NCBI RefSeq assembly: GCF_965222285.1
Contig: NZ_OZ244942.1
Location: 1,860,001-1,924,000, forward strand
Direction of reading: 5' to 3'
DNA: 64,000 nucleotides
Source of the DNA: Tepidicaulis sp002389665
Lineage (GTDB): Bacteria; Pseudomonadota; Alphaproteobacteria; Parvibaculales; Parvibaculaceae
The notes below the pieces were generated by a model. It saw only the letters and a list, made by a program, of their open reading frames with translations. It was not told where the DNA came from and ran no database searches. The position numbers and the translations under genes are program-made. Positions 16,863-26,156 of the stretch are shown here, one piece after another. The first letter of the stretch is position 1. Each line of letters opens with the position of its first letter.

Positions 16863-17073
16863 CCCTGTTCTCCTTCATAGTCGCGGCGGTTCTTATGTCC
16901 GCCTTCAGGTGGCATCACTTAACAGCATTCACGCTTGCCCCTGCAAGCGTCCCGGACAATTCCCTTGGAGATAAAATGCGAAGACCTTAGAGCCAATTCA
17001 TCACGTTTCCGTGTTGTCAAATCGGCCCGGCACAGTACCATGCCGCGTCTTTGTGAAATATGGGGGATGAGAC

Positions 17074-17280
17074 ATGTGGGCAATCGTTGCCGTTACCTTG
17101 CACCTGCTCGCCGGGCCGGATGTATACGTCATAACGGATGCGGGCACGTTTGAAACGAAGGAAGCCTGTGAAGCGGAAATCGCAAAATCCGTTCCGGCAA
17201 AACTCGAAGGCGCGGCGCTGGATGAATACAAGGCCGGCAGCCGGGGCTATATGTGCATCAAGGCAATCGAGCCGAAATAA
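17074..17280 (+). CDS. Small hypothetical protein, possibly exported
   Basis: This 68-residue ORF begins MWAIVAVTLHLLAGPDVYV. The first 13 residues are hydrophobic but short and without a basic n-region, so export is uncertain. Two cysteines (in KEACEAEI and YMCIKAI) lie about 30 residues apart and could form a disulphide in the periplasm. The family is not recognised by name; short alphaproteobacterial proteins with a similar 'F.T...C......' plan are common. It is flanked by a 211-bp upstream gap and a strong terminator 22 bp after the stop, which supports a real transcription unit. Confidence 0.55.
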   Translation: MWAIVAVTLHLLAGPDVYVITDAGTFETKEACEAEIAKSVPAKLEGAALDEYKAGSRGYMCIKAIEPK

Positions 17281-17301
17281 GCAGCCCATCTAGCGAAAAG
17301 A

Positions 17302-17328
17302 AAAGGCCGCCCCATGGGGCGGCCTTTC
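17302..17328. terminator. Bidirectional terminator
   Basis: A perfect 12-bp inverted repeat AAAGGCCGCCCC (17302-17313) with its complement at 17316-17327 lies between the small ORF and the clpA stop. It has A-rich and T-rich flanks for both strands. Confidence 0.75.
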
Positions 17329-17329
17329 G

Positions 17330-19726
17330 TTATTCAACCATCAGCGGCACTTTGGGAACGGACGAGCCGCCGCCCGGCGAATTACCGCTATCGCCGCCAT
17401 CCCCACCCGGCTTTTTCGGGCCGGAGCCTTTGCCGTTTTTCTGCGAGCGTTTTTTCGGCGGGGGCGCCGCTTCGAATTCAAAGCTGAGCGCATCGTTCTT
17501 GACGATGACGCGCACGACGCCGCCATGTTTCAGCTCACCAAACAGCACTTCATCCGCCAGCGGTTTCTTGATGTGCTCCTGAATGACGCGGGACATGGGC
17601 CGCGCGCCCATCTGCTGGTCATAGCCATGGCCGACGAGCCAGCGTGTCGCTTCCGGCGTCAGCTCGATGGTGATGTGACGGTCGGCCAGCTGCGCCTCAA
17701 GCTGCATGACGAACTTCTCGACCACGCGGGCGATAACCTCTTCGGGCAGATTGCCGAAGGGGATCACCGCATCGAGGCGGTTGCGGAATTCGGGCGTGAA
17801 GAGCTTCTTCACCGCTTCCTCGTCTTCGCCTTCCCGCTTGATACGGCCAAAGCCGATCGGCTCTTTCGCCATGTCGCTGGCGCCCGCATTGGTGGTCATG
17901 ATCAACACCACATTGCGGAAGTCGATCTGCTTGCCGTTATGGTCGGTAAGCTTGCCGTGATCCATCACCTGCAGGAGGATGTTGAAGAGATCCGGATGCG
18001 CCTTCTCGATCTCATCGAGCAGGAGCACACAGTGCGGATGCTGATCGACACCGTCGGTCAAAAGCCCGCCCTGATCGAAGCCGACATAGCCGGGCGGCGC
18101 ACCAATGAGACGCGACACCGTGTGCCGCTCCATATATTCGGACATGTCGAAACGTAAAAGCTCGACGCCCATGATGCTGGCGAGCTGACGGGCAACCTCG
18201 GTCTTGCCGACGCCGGTGGGACCGGAGAAGAGATAAGACCCGATCGGCTTTTCCGGCTCGCGCAGGCCCGCCCGCGACAGTTTGATCGCGGAGGCAAGCG
18301 CATCGATCGCCTCGTTCTGGCCGAAAACCACACGCTTGAGCTCGTTGCCGAGATCGCGCAGCTTTTCCGTGTCGCTCTTGGAAACGGATTTCGGCGGAAT
18401 GCGCGCCATCGTGGCGATGACTTCCTCGATCTCCTTCACACCGATGGTCTTCTTGCGCCGCGATTCCGGCAGGATCATCTGCCGAGCGCCGGCCTCGTCG
18501 ATCACGTCGATGGCTTTGTCCGGCAATTTGCGGTCCGCCATATATTTAGACGACAGTTCCACCGCCGACTTCACCGCTTCATTGGTGTAGCGCAGCCCGT
18601 GGAATTCCTCGAAATAAGGCTTGAGCCCTTTCAGAATCTTGATCGTGTCGGGCACCGACGGCTCGGTCACGTCGATCTTCTGGAAACGGCGCACCAGCGC
18701 GCGGTCCTTTTCGAAGTGCTGACGGTATTCCTTATAGGTGGTCGAACCGATGCAGCGCAGCGTACCGCTGGCAAGCGCGGGCTTGAGCAGGTTCGAGGCA
18801 TCCATCGCCCCGCCACTCGTCGCGCCGGCGCCGATGACGGTGTGGATTTCGTCGATGAACATCACCGCGCCCGGATAATCCTCAAGCTCCTTGATGACTG
18901 CCTTGATGCGTTCTTCGAAATCGCCGCGGTAGCGCGTACCGGCCAGCAGCGTGCCCATATCGAGCGAAAAGATCGTGGCGTCTTTCAGAACGTCCGGCAC
19001 CTCGCCATTGACGATCTTGCGGGCAAGACCTTCGGCAATCGCCGTCTTGCCGACGCCCGGATCGCCGACGAACAGCGGATTGTTCTTCTGGCGGCGGCAG
19101 AGAATCTGGATCGTGCGCTCGACTTCCTTGTCGCGCCCGATCAAGGGGTCGATCTTGCCCTTCTCCGCCTTCTCGTTGAGATTGACACAATAGGCTTCAA
19201 GCGCTTCCGTCGTGCCTTTCGCGCCGCCCTCTTCCGTCACCGCCTCTTCTTCGACGCCGCGCACGGGGCGCGCCTCGTTCATATCGGCGCGCTTGGCGAT
19301 GCCGTGGCTGATGTAATTCACCGCGTCATAGCGCGTCATATCCTGCTCTTGCAGGAAGTAGGCGGCATGGCTTTCGCGCTCGGCGAACATGGCGACGAGC
19401 ACATTGGCGCCCGTCACTTCTTCGCGGCCGGAGGATTGAACGTGAATGACGGCGCGCTGGATGACGCGCTGGAACCCTGCCGTCGGCTTGGCTTCTTCAC
19501 CATCGTCGATGATCAGGCTCTGCAGCTCATTGTCCACATATTGGACAAGCTGCTGGCGCAAATGTTCCAGATCCACATTGCAGGCGCGCATGACCGCTGC
19601 CGAGTCCCGATCATCGATCAAGGCCAGCAACAGGTGTTCAAGCGTGGCGTATTCGTGCTTTCGCTCATTAGCCAAAGCCAACGCTCTGTGAAGACCTTCT
19701 TCGAGACTACGGGACAATGATGGCAC
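17330..19726 (-). CDS. clpA: ATP-dependent Clp protease ATP-binding subunit ClpA
   Basis: This 798-residue HSP100 unfoldase feeds substrates to ClpP. The N-terminal Clp repeat domain (about 1-145) is the docking site for ClpS. Two AAA+ modules follow, with Walker A motifs GDPGVGKT (221-228) and GPTGVGKT (502-509). The C terminus ends in a 45-residue Lys/Pro/Gly-rich low-complexity tail that E. coli ClpA lacks. The start is GTG at 19726, preceded by GCAGGAA. clpS lies 76 bp upstream on the same strand, so the adaptor and unfoldase are probably co-expressed. Confidence 0.97.
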   Translation of the reverse strand: MPSLSRSLEEGLHRALALANERKHEYATLEHLLLALIDDRDSAAVMRACNVDLEHLRQQLVQYVDNELQSLIIDDGEEAKPTAGFQRVIQRAVIHVQSSGREEVTGANVLVAMFAERESHAAYFLQEQDMTRYDAVNYISHGIAKRADMNEARPVRGVEEEAVTEEGGAKGTTEALEAYCVNLNEKAEKGKIDPLIGRDKEVERTIQILCRRQKNNPLFVGDPGVGKTAIAEGLARKIVNGEVPDVLKDATIFSLDMGTLLAGTRYRGDFEERIKAVIKELEDYPGAVMFIDEIHTVIGAGATSGGAMDASNLLKPALASGTLRCIGSTTYKEYRQHFEKDRALVRRFQKIDVTEPSVPDTIKILKGLKPYFEEFHGLRYTNEAVKSAVELSSKYMADRKLPDKAIDVIDEAGARQMILPESRRKKTIGVKEIEEVIATMARIPPKSVSKSDTEKLRDLGNELKRVVFGQNEAIDALASAIKLSRAGLREPEKPIGSYLFSGPTGVGKTEVARQLASIMGVELLRFDMSEYMERHTVSRLIGAPPGYVGFDQGGLLTDGVDQHPHCVLLLDEIEKAHPDLFNILLQVMDHGKLTDHNGKQIDFRNVVLIMTTNAGASDMAKEPIGFGRIKREGEDEEAVKKLFTPEFRNRLDAVIPFGNLPEEVIARVVEKFVMQLEAQLADRHITIELTPEATRWLVGHGYDQQMGARPMSRVIQEHIKKPLADEVLFGELKHGGVVRVIVKNDALSFEFEAAPPPKKRSQKNGKGSGPKKPGGDGGDSGNSPGGGSSVPKVPLMVE

Positions 19727-19802
19727 GTGTTTGTTCCTGCTATCTGAATGTTACCGTTTGAAAGCGCGTCCCTCTCTCCTCAACCTTTTTGTCTCGGCAG
19801 CG

Positions 19803-20228
19803 CTAATCCCGTTCCATCGTACACTGCAACGGGTGTTGATGTTGGCGTGAAAAATCGACGACTTGCGTCACTTTGGTCTCGGCGACTTCATACGTATAGA
19901 CACCGCAGATGCCGACGCCGTGCTGGTGCACATGCAGCATGATCTGCGCGGCCTCTTCCGGGCCCTTGTTGAAAAACCGCTCCAGGATATGAACGACGAA
20001 TTCCATGGGCGTGTAATCGTCGTTAAGCAGCAGCACCTTGTACATGGAGGGCTTCTGCGTCTTGGGCTTGGTCTTAGTTATGACGCCCGTGCCGGTGCCG
20101 CCCTGGCCGCCAATATCCTCGCCGTCGCCATCTTCCGAGAGGCGCCAAGGCGAAAGAGAGGCGTCCAAATGCAGGCCCATACCTGCCGGATGCTCCGTCA
20201 CTTCCGAAATATCTTTCTTAATCAACAT
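19803..20228 (-). CDS. clpS: ClpS adaptor protein (N-end rule)
   Basis: This is a 141-residue adaptor that delivers substrates with bulky hydrophobic N-terminal residues to ClpAP. The conserved core is complete: YKVLLLNDDYTPMEFVV, then MLHVHQHGVGICGVYTYEVAE. The N-terminal extension of about 60 residues before the core is long, flexible and Gly-rich (GGQGGTGTG). The start is ambiguous: ATG at 20228 is given here, but an in-frame GTG at 20267 would add 13 residues, and neither has a strong ribosome binding site. It is upstream of clpA on the same strand. Confidence 0.93.
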   Translation of the reverse strand: MLIKKDISEVTEHPAGMGLHLDASLSPWRLSEDGDGEDIGGQGGTGTGVITKTKPKTQKPSMYKVLLLNDDYTPMEFVVHILERFFNKGPEEAAQIMLHVHQHGVGICGVYTYEVAETKVTQVVDFSRQHQHPLQCTMERD

Positions 20229-20668
20229 CTTAGCGTGACGTTCCCGTATAACTGACTGTAAAACCACCGGACCGGAATTCCCCTGCCTCTATTACATAGG
20301 AAAAATTCAACCTAATGAAAGAGCCGGGATGCGCGCGAAGGGTCCCGGAAAGCCGCGCAAACCTTGCAAATTCACCTTGCAAGCCTGCCATGGACCGGCC
20401 CGCCTGGACAAGCGGTCAAGATGAGCACCGGGCAAATGCCCCGCCGGCACCCCGCCGCAAAGCCCCGTTCGGAAAAACCTTCACCAGAATGCGAATAAAG
20501 TTTGAGGCAAATTTTTACCTTAACGAAAGGGTAATGACGCCTCCCCTAATGTAGCCGCTGGAAACGGTGCAGAAATTGCAGGATTTTTTCTGCGGCATCT
20601 TGGATTTTACACAAACTGACAGTACTGTGATGCAGGGATCAGGGGTTTTTGTAACTGAGCGGGTTTCC
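20229..20668. other. 440-bp divergent intergenic region, clpS and D,D-carboxypeptidase promoters
   Basis: No gene is supported here. On the plus strand a CtrA-like site (20520-20534) lies upstream of the carboxypeptidase gene. Further on, TTGGAT, 17 bases and TACTGT form a weak sigma-70-like promoter at about 20600-20629, overlapping the palindrome ACAGTACTGT (20619-20628). The remaining sequence is unremarkable. Confidence 0.4.
20520..20534 (+). promoter_or_regulatory. CtrA-like box upstream of the D,D-carboxypeptidase
   Basis: TTAA (20520-20523), seven bases, then GTAA (20531-20534): the correct N7 spacing of the TTAA-N7-TTAA CtrA consensus with one mismatch. It lies about 135 bp before the gene. 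A single site of this length can occur by chance. Confidence 0.3.
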
Positions 20669-22243
20669 ATGTGGGGGAAAGCGCGAATCAGTGCGTCCGG
20701 GTTGTCTTATTGGGGGATTGTCAGCGCAGCCCTTCTGGCGCTGAGCCTCTTCTTTGCGCCTGCCGCGCACGCCAACAGTAAATATGCGGCCATCGTCATC
20801 GACGGCTACACGGGGAAAGTCGTGTTCTCCCGGAACGCGGATAATGCCCGTTACCCTGCCTCGCTCACCAAAATCATGACCCTCTATATGGTTTTCGAAG
20901 AGCTGGAAGCCGGCCGGCTCTCGCTCGACACGCGCATGAAAGTCTCACGCCGCGCGCAAGGCCAGGCCCCTTCGAAGCTGGGCCTCAAAGCCGGTCAGTA
21001 CATCCGCGTCGACGATGCGATCAAGGCGCTGGTCACGAAATCCGCCAATGACGTGGCAACCGTGGTGGCCGAACATATCGGCGGCACCGAAAGCGCCTTT
21101 GCCCGCAAGATGACGGCGAAAGCGCGCGAGCTCGGCATGCGCCGCACCCGTTTCATGAATGCCTCGGGCCTGCCCAACACGCGCCAGAAAACCACCGCCC
21201 GCGACATGGCAAAGCTCGGCCAGCGGATCCGCGAGGATTTCCCCGAATATTACACCTATTTCTCGACCGAGCGCTTTTCCTGGCACGGGCGGAACTATTC
21301 CAACCACAACAATCTGCTGGGTAAATATGGCGGCACGGTCGGCATCAAGACGGGCTATACCCGCGCTTCCGGCTTCAACCTGACCGCCGCCGTCGAGCGG
21401 GACGGCAAATACCTCATCGGCGTTGTCATGGGCGGGCGCAAAGCGCGCACCCGCGACAATCACATGGTGGAAATTCTGGACGATGCCTGGGACCGGGTGC
21501 GGCCGGGCAATCCGAGCACCTTGATGGTGAAAGCGCCGCTGCCTATCGAAAAGCCACCGGTGACCTTCGCCGCCAATCTGCCCGACACATCGGACCCCGC
21601 GCTGATGGCCTCGCTCGATCTGGGCAGCACATCCGGCCGCGGCGCGCAATTTACGAATACCGAATTCCTGCCGCTCGAGCCGCCGGCCGAAGAGGAACTG
21701 CCGCTGCGCCGCGCCTCGCTGAGCGAGCCTGCTGTGCCGAGCGCTACGCCCAGCCAAGTCGAAAGCCCGGCCGCGCGCCTTGCCAAGGCCGCTCTGCGCG
21801 AAGCCGCCGAGCCGCTTGAGAAAGTCGGCAATCTGATCGCCCCGCCCGCTCACGCCCATGGCGGAAATACCGGCGCAACAGGCAGCACGCGCAATGTCGC
21901 CCTGCCGCCGCCGCCCAAGAAACAGCCCTCGCTGGTGGGCTCGCTCTTCCCGCCGGAAAGCTGGGTCATCCAGATCGGCGCCTACCGCGATCCGGCGCAG
22001 GCCGTGGACCGCATTCGCGAGGCCATGCAGGCCGCGCCCGGCGAGCTTTCCAATGCCGTGCCGGTAACGGTGCCGGTGATGACGGGCGATACCACGCTTT
22101 ACCGCTCGCGCTTCGGCGGCTTTGACGAGCTGACCGCGCGCAATGCCTGCGGCCAGCTTGCCCGCGTGAATATCAGCTGCATTGCGCTGCCGCCGTCCGG
22201 CTGGTCCGCGGCTTCCGCGCGCCGCGCGCCCAATAACGGTTAA
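20669..22243 (+). CDS. D-alanyl-D-alanine carboxypeptidase with SPOR domain
   Basis: This 524-residue exported penicillin-binding protein of the PBP5/DacC type trims the terminal D-Ala from peptidoglycan stem peptides. It has a signal peptide (about 1-36, ending AAHAN) and the three active-site motifs SLTK (Ser65-Lys68), SAN (125-127) and KTG (227-229). A Pro/Ala/Glu-rich linker leads to a C-terminal SPOR domain (about 430-510, beginning SWVIQIGAYRDP), which would target the protein to denuded septal glycan. The ATG at 20669 gives the best signal peptide; in-frame ATGs at 20567 and 20630 are less likely. The combination points to a role at division sites. Confidence 0.9.
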   Translation: MWGKARISASGLSYWGIVSAALLALSLFFAPAAHANSKYAAIVIDGYTGKVVFSRNADNARYPASLTKIMTLYMVFEELEAGRLSLDTRMKVSRRAQGQAPSKLGLKAGQYIRVDDAIKALVTKSANDVATVVAEHIGGTESAFARKMTAKARELGMRRTRFMNASGLPNTRQKTTARDMAKLGQRIREDFPEYYTYFSTERFSWHGRNYSNHNNLLGKYGGTVGIKTGYTRASGFNLTAAVERDGKYLIGVVMGGRKARTRDNHMVEILDDAWDRVRPGNPSTLMVKAPLPIEKPPVTFAANLPDTSDPALMASLDLGSTSGRGAQFTNTEFLPLEPPAEEELPLRRASLSEPAVPSATPSQVESPAARLAKAALREAAEPLEKVGNLIAPPAHAHGGNTGATGSTRNVALPPPPKKQPSLVGSLFPPESWVIQIGAYRDPAQAVDRIREAMQAAPGELSNAVPVTVPVMTGDTTLYRSRFGGFDELTARNACGQLARVNISCIALPPSGWSAASARRAPNNG

Positions 22244-22245
22244 GC

Positions 22246-22716
22246 CTATTTCTTGAGAAGCACGTCTTTTGCCTCATTGATCTTCGAGGCGAGATAGGTG
22301 GTCCCTTCCCTGTCGGGATGGACCTTGCCGAGCAATTTGCGGTGCGCCTGTTTGATCTCATCTGCCGAGGCGCCTTCTCGAAGGCCGAGTACTTCCAGCG
22401 CCTCCGCCCGGCTCATCTGACCCGGCTGCGGGGGCCTGCCCCCCATGCCGCCGGCAGCACCGCCGGAAGCATTACCGCCGAGCTGACCAAACGGCCCGAA
22501 GCCGCCAAAGCCGAGAAGCCCCGCCGCCGCGCCGAACAGCACGACAGCCAGGCCGATACGGCCGGTCAGCGCAAGGCCGAGCCCGACGATAATGGCCGCC
22601 GCCGCGCCAAGGGTGCGCGCCCGGCTGACAACACGCGCACTATCGGCATAGGCAAGTCTGTAGAGAAACCATAAAAGCCCGGCCAGCAGCACCCCGCCCA
22701 GAACGAACCAGATCAT
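22246..22716 (-). CDS. Membrane-anchored DnaJ-domain protein
   Basis: This 156-residue protein has two or three N-terminal hydrophobic segments (about 1-18 and 36-70), a Gly-rich spacer, and a C-terminal J domain (about 100-156) with the invariant HPD in KVHPDREG. Its layout resembles mitochondrial Tim14/Pam18, and such alphaproteobacterial proteins are regarded as relatives of it. It should stimulate DnaK ATPase at the inner membrane; the client is unknown. The stop lies 3 bp from the convergent carboxypeptidase stop. mipZ lies 49 bp upstream on the same strand. Confidence 0.88.
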   Translation of the reverse strand: MIWFVLGGVLLAGLLWFLYRLAYADSARVVSRARTLGAAAAIIVGLGLALTGRIGLAVVLFGAAAGLLGFGGFGPFGQLGGNASGGAAGGMGGRPPQPGQMSRAEALEVLGLREGASADEIKQAHRKLLGKVHPDREGTTYLASKINEAKDVLLKK

Positions 22717-22765
22717 CCAGTGTCCTTTCGCGTTATGGTGGCCCGGCGCCTCATTCAGAGGCCTG

Positions 22766-23734
22766 CTAGCCTTCTCCTGCCATTTCGGTCAGAGGCAGGT
22801 CCAGCGTCTCGATAAGCTGGCGCACTTCGGCGCGCGCCGCCACATGCGACATGGACCAGGCGCCCCCCTCTTTCAAGTCGAGCAGCGTAAGACCGGAGGG
22901 AAACATCTCACGGAAGATCACCCGCTCGCCGAAACCGGGCGCGAGGCGGAAGCCGATCCGGTCCGCCAAAGTTTCGAGTACGCCTTCGAGGCGGCGCTTG
23001 TTCTTGGCATCCAGCATGGACAGCCTGTTGCGCATCACCACCCAGTCGATGCTGCCGCCATCGGCCATGGCGCGGCGTTTACGGCTTTCCCAGACCATTT
23101 CCGAATAAACGCTGGGGCCCTTTATCTCATAGGTTTGCGGGTCGACACGGGCCAGCAGATCGAAATCGACGAAACTGTCATTCATCGGCGTGATGAGCGT
23201 ATCGGCCACCGCATGGCCGAGCCGGGAGAGAAAAGAATCCGAGCCCGGACAATCGATCACCACGAAATCATGGGCGGCGGAAGCGCGGGCAAGACCGGCC
23301 TGAAAACGCTCCCGCTCATCTTCCTGACGCTCGGCGACGGTTTCTTTCTGGGAAAGCTCGATCACCTGATGATCGGGCATGGCAAGGCGCACGCCGTTAG
23401 ACTGCGACCAGGCCGCACGGTTTTCCACATAGCGGCTCAAGGAACGCTGGCGGCTGTCGAGATCCATGGAGGCGACGCGGAAGCCTTCCTGCAGCAGAAC
23501 GGCAATGACATGCATGGCGCTGGTGGTCTTACCCGAGCCGCCTTTTTCGTTGCCGAGCACGATGACATGCGCGCGGCGGCCGCGCCCGCTTCCCGTCTGA
23601 GATTCGCCTGGCCCCTGCTCGCCCTGCATGCGGCCTCTCTCCCCCGTTTCGGCGGACCCGCCGTCCCGCGTCTCCTGCGCCGCCATTTCCAGCGTGCCGC
23701 TTTGCCCGTCCATCATACCCTTACCCCGACTCAT
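22766..23734 (-). CDS. mipZ: Division-plane positioning ATPase MipZ
   Basis: This ParA/MinD-type ATPase is the alphaproteobacterial MipZ, which forms a bipolar gradient from ParB-parS complexes and blocks FtsZ assembly near the poles. The deviant Walker A is KGGSGKTT (64-71), followed by ASMDLDSRQRSLSRYVENR and FVVIDCPGSD as in Caulobacter MipZ. As called it has 322 residues, with about 55 hydrophilic, Gly/Glu-rich residues before the first strand (HVIVLGNEKGG). Caulobacter MipZ starts almost directly at that strand, so either the extension is real or translation begins at a later ATG (for example residue 36). The upstream gene is divergent across 288 bp. Confidence 0.92.
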   Translation of the reverse strand: MSRGKGMMDGQSGTLEMAAQETRDGGSAETGERGRMQGEQGPGESQTGSGRGRRAHVIVLGNEKGGSGKTTSAMHVIAVLLQEGFRVASMDLDSRQRSLSRYVENRAAWSQSNGVRLAMPDHQVIELSQKETVAERQEDERERFQAGLARASAAHDFVVIDCPGSDSFLSRLGHAVADTLITPMNDSFVDFDLLARVDPQTYEIKGPSVYSEMVWESRKRRAMADGGSIDWVVMRNRLSMLDAKNKRRLEGVLETLADRIGFRLAPGFGERVIFREMFPSGLTLLDLKEGGAWSMSHVAARAEVRQLIETLDLPLTEMAGEG

Positions 23735-24022
23735 AACCCCGATACTGCCACGGGCGGCGGAGTTTGTTGTGACCCATTTGGCAAGTCAACCGGCATCACG
23801 CGCGCGGGACACCGCCGCGCAGGAGGGGCAAGCCGCAGGAAACTCCCATTCCCAGCCGCCGGCCGACATTTGGCCCGGCACTTATCCCCGCTTCTTTAAA
23901 AGCGGCGATACTGGGACATCGAAGCGCAAATGCAGGCGCTGCTTGCTGGGGGCCTGCCAGCCGTTAAACTGAAACAGCGCAGGCGATTCACCGCCGCCGA
24001 AATGGAACCGGATTTGTTTGTC

Positions 24023-24760
24023 ATGATGATGCGCCGCCAGATTGCGGGTTTTCTTACAGGGTTTCTCTTTGCCCTTTGCGCGGGACTTACCGCCTTTACC
24101 GTTCCCGTTGCCCAGGCGGCAGAAGCAGATGAGCAGAAAGCCCATTTCCGCGTGGTGCGGGTGGAAAGCGACGATGTTTTGAACATGCGCATCGTGCCCG
24201 ATCCTTATGCGGCAAAAGTCGGCGCCATTCCGCCGGATGCGCGGGGCATCGAGGCGACGGGCCGCACCGCCAAGCGCGGCGATTACATCTGGCGGGAAAT
24301 CATGTACCGCGATGTGACGGGCTGGGTGAACAGTCACTTTCTTGTGCGCGACCGGGCGCAAACAGCGGGCGCGCCGCGCCAGATCACACCGGACCCTGAA
24401 ATCACCGGCAGCACCTCCGGCACCAGCGTTTTTCTGGAACCCTTGAGCTGCGCAGGCACCGAACCTTTTTGGGGGATGCTTTTGAAAGGCCGGGAGACGG
24501 TGCTCGATTCGCTCGCCGACGGGCCCTTGAAGATCGATCTTTCCCCGGCCCGCCAATCACCGCAAATGTCCACCGCCTGGGCGATCGATGCGCGCACGGA
24601 AGCCGGGAACAAGCCCGTCTCCATCATCGTGCGGCGTACCAATCAATGTTCGGACGGCATGTCCGACATCATCTTTCCATACGAAACATTCATCACCATC
24701 AGCGGCGGGCCGTTCTATGCCGGCTGCTGCAACACCGCATCGGGCAGCGGCAAGAACTAG
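24023..24760 (+). CDS. Exported SH3-like plus COG3650-domain protein
   Basis: This 245-residue protein starts with a signal peptide (MMMRRQIAGFLTGFLFALC..., cleavage near VAQAAE, residue 33). A bacterial SH3-like domain follows (about 42-108: VLNMRIVPDPYAAKVG ... GWVNSHFLV). The C-terminal half (about 135-240) matches the COG3650 'predicted membrane protein' domain, with CAGTEPFWGM, CSDGMSDIIFPYE and a GCC pair near the end. Location in the periplasm is likely; ligand and function are unknown. Three consecutive ATGs at 24023-24031 are possible starts. The glutamine-synthetase-like gene begins 34 bp later with its own strong ribosome binding site. Confidence 0.75.
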   Translation: MMMRRQIAGFLTGFLFALCAGLTAFTVPVAQAAEADEQKAHFRVVRVESDDVLNMRIVPDPYAAKVGAIPPDARGIEATGRTAKRGDYIWREIMYRDVTGWVNSHFLVRDRAQTAGAPRQITPDPEITGSTSGTSVFLEPLSCAGTEPFWGMLLKGRETVLDSLADGPLKIDLSPARQSPQMSTAWAIDARTEAGNKPVSIIVRRTNQCSDGMSDIIFPYETFITISGGPFYAGCCNTASGSGKN

Positions 24761-24794
24761 CGCCGCCTTCCATAGAGGCGGATCAGGAGGGGTC

Positions 24795-26156
24795 ATGCGG
24801 GGAATGCTCAGCGTCGATCAATTGTCCGATCTCGTCGCCTCGGGAGAGATCGACACGGTCATTACCTGCATGCCGGATATGCAGGGCCGGCTGGTCGGCA
24901 AACGCATGACGGGCAGCTTCTTCCTCGATAGCGCCATCAAGGAATCCCATAGCTGCAATTACCTGCTCACCGTCGACATGGATATGGAGCCGGTGCCCGG
25001 CTACCGCTCGGCAAGCTGGGAGAAAGGCTATGGCGACTTTGCGCTGAAGCCGGATCTTTCCACCTTGCGGCGCATTCCCTGGCTGCCCTGCACGGCACTG
25101 GTGATCTGCGACACGCTGGATCACAACGGCGAGGATATTCCCACCGCGCCGCGCGCCATCCTCAAGAAGCAGCTGAAGCGTCTGGCCGAAAAAGGCATGA
25201 CGGCCAAAATGGCCTCGGAGCTTGAGTTCTTTCTCTTCGACGACAGCTACCGCGAGGCGCATGAAAAGCGCTACCACGACCTGCAAACCGCCTCCTGGTA
25301 TATCGAGGATTATCACGTCTTCCAGACGTCGAAGGAAGAAGGCGTGATGCGCGCCATCCGCAACGGGCTGGAAGGCGCAGGCATTCCCGTCGAAAACTCG
25401 AAAGGCGAATGGGGGCCGGGCCAGGAAGAAGTCAATGTGCGCTATGCCGAAGCGCTCGACATGGCGGACCGGCATGTGATCCTAAAAAACGGCATCAAGG
25501 AAATCGCCCATCTGCACGGCAAGTCCGTCACCTTCATGGCGAAATGGCATTACGATCTGGCGGGCAATTCCTGCCATATCCATTCCTCGCTCTGGGATGC
25601 AAAAAACGACACGCCGCTTTTCAAACCTGAAAAGGACGGCGAGATGACACCGCTCTTCAAACAGTTCATTGCGGGCCAGCTGAGCGCGCTGCAGGAGATC
25701 AGCTATTTCCTCGCCCCTTACGTCAATTCCTACAAGCGCTTCGCCAATCTCTCCTTCGCGCCGACCAATGCCGTCTGGAGCCGGGACAATAGAACGGCGG
25801 CGCTGCGCGTTTTGGGGCACGGGGCCGGCACGCGGGTGGAAACGCGCGTGGGCGGCGCGGACCTTAATCCCTATCTTGCCTATGCGGCCATTCTTGCCGC
25901 CGGGCTCGACGGCATCGAACGAGGGCTGGAGCTAGGTGATGAATTTCAGGGTGATGCATACACGAAGGAAGGTATTCCCTCCCTCCCCCGCAATTTGCGC
26001 GATGCGCTGAGCGCGCTGGAGGGCTCAAAAATGCTGCGCGCTGCCTTCGGCGACGAGGTGATCGAGCATTACCTTCATACCGGACGCTGGGAACAATATG
26101 AGTATGAGCGCCGTATAACAGACTGGGAGCTGGTGCGAGGGTTCGAACGCGGATGA
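24795..26156 (+). CDS. Glutamine-synthetase-like gamma-glutamyl ligase (PuuA-type)
   Basis: This 453-residue enzyme of the glutamine synthetase fold keeps the ATP/metal residues: ASELEFFLF, the GPGQEEVNVRYAEAL metal-binding stretch, the His of NSCHIHSSLWD, the YKRF segment and the RVETRVGGADLNPYL glutamate-binding region. It belongs to the PuuA/GlnA-like group that ligates glutamate to amines other than ammonia, making gamma-glutamyl-amides; the adenylylation loop of true GlnA is absent. GGAGGGG lies just before the ATG. The following aldehyde dehydrogenase overlaps by four bases (ATGA), so the two are translationally coupled. The exact amine substrate is not determinable. Confidence 0.88.
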   Translation: MRGMLSVDQLSDLVASGEIDTVITCMPDMQGRLVGKRMTGSFFLDSAIKESHSCNYLLTVDMDMEPVPGYRSASWEKGYGDFALKPDLSTLRRIPWLPCTALVICDTLDHNGEDIPTAPRAILKKQLKRLAEKGMTAKMASELEFFLFDDSYREAHEKRYHDLQTASWYIEDYHVFQTSKEEGVMRAIRNGLEGAGIPVENSKGEWGPGQEEVNVRYAEALDMADRHVILKNGIKEIAHLHGKSVTFMAKWHYDLAGNSCHIHSSLWDAKNDTPLFKPEKDGEMTPLFKQFIAGQLSALQEISYFLAPYVNSYKRFANLSFAPTNAVWSRDNRTAALRVLGHGAGTRVETRVGGADLNPYLAYAAILAAGLDGIERGLELGDEFQGDAYTKEGIPSLPRNLRDALSALEGSKMLRAAFGDEVIEHYLHTGRWEQYEYERRITDWELVRGFERG

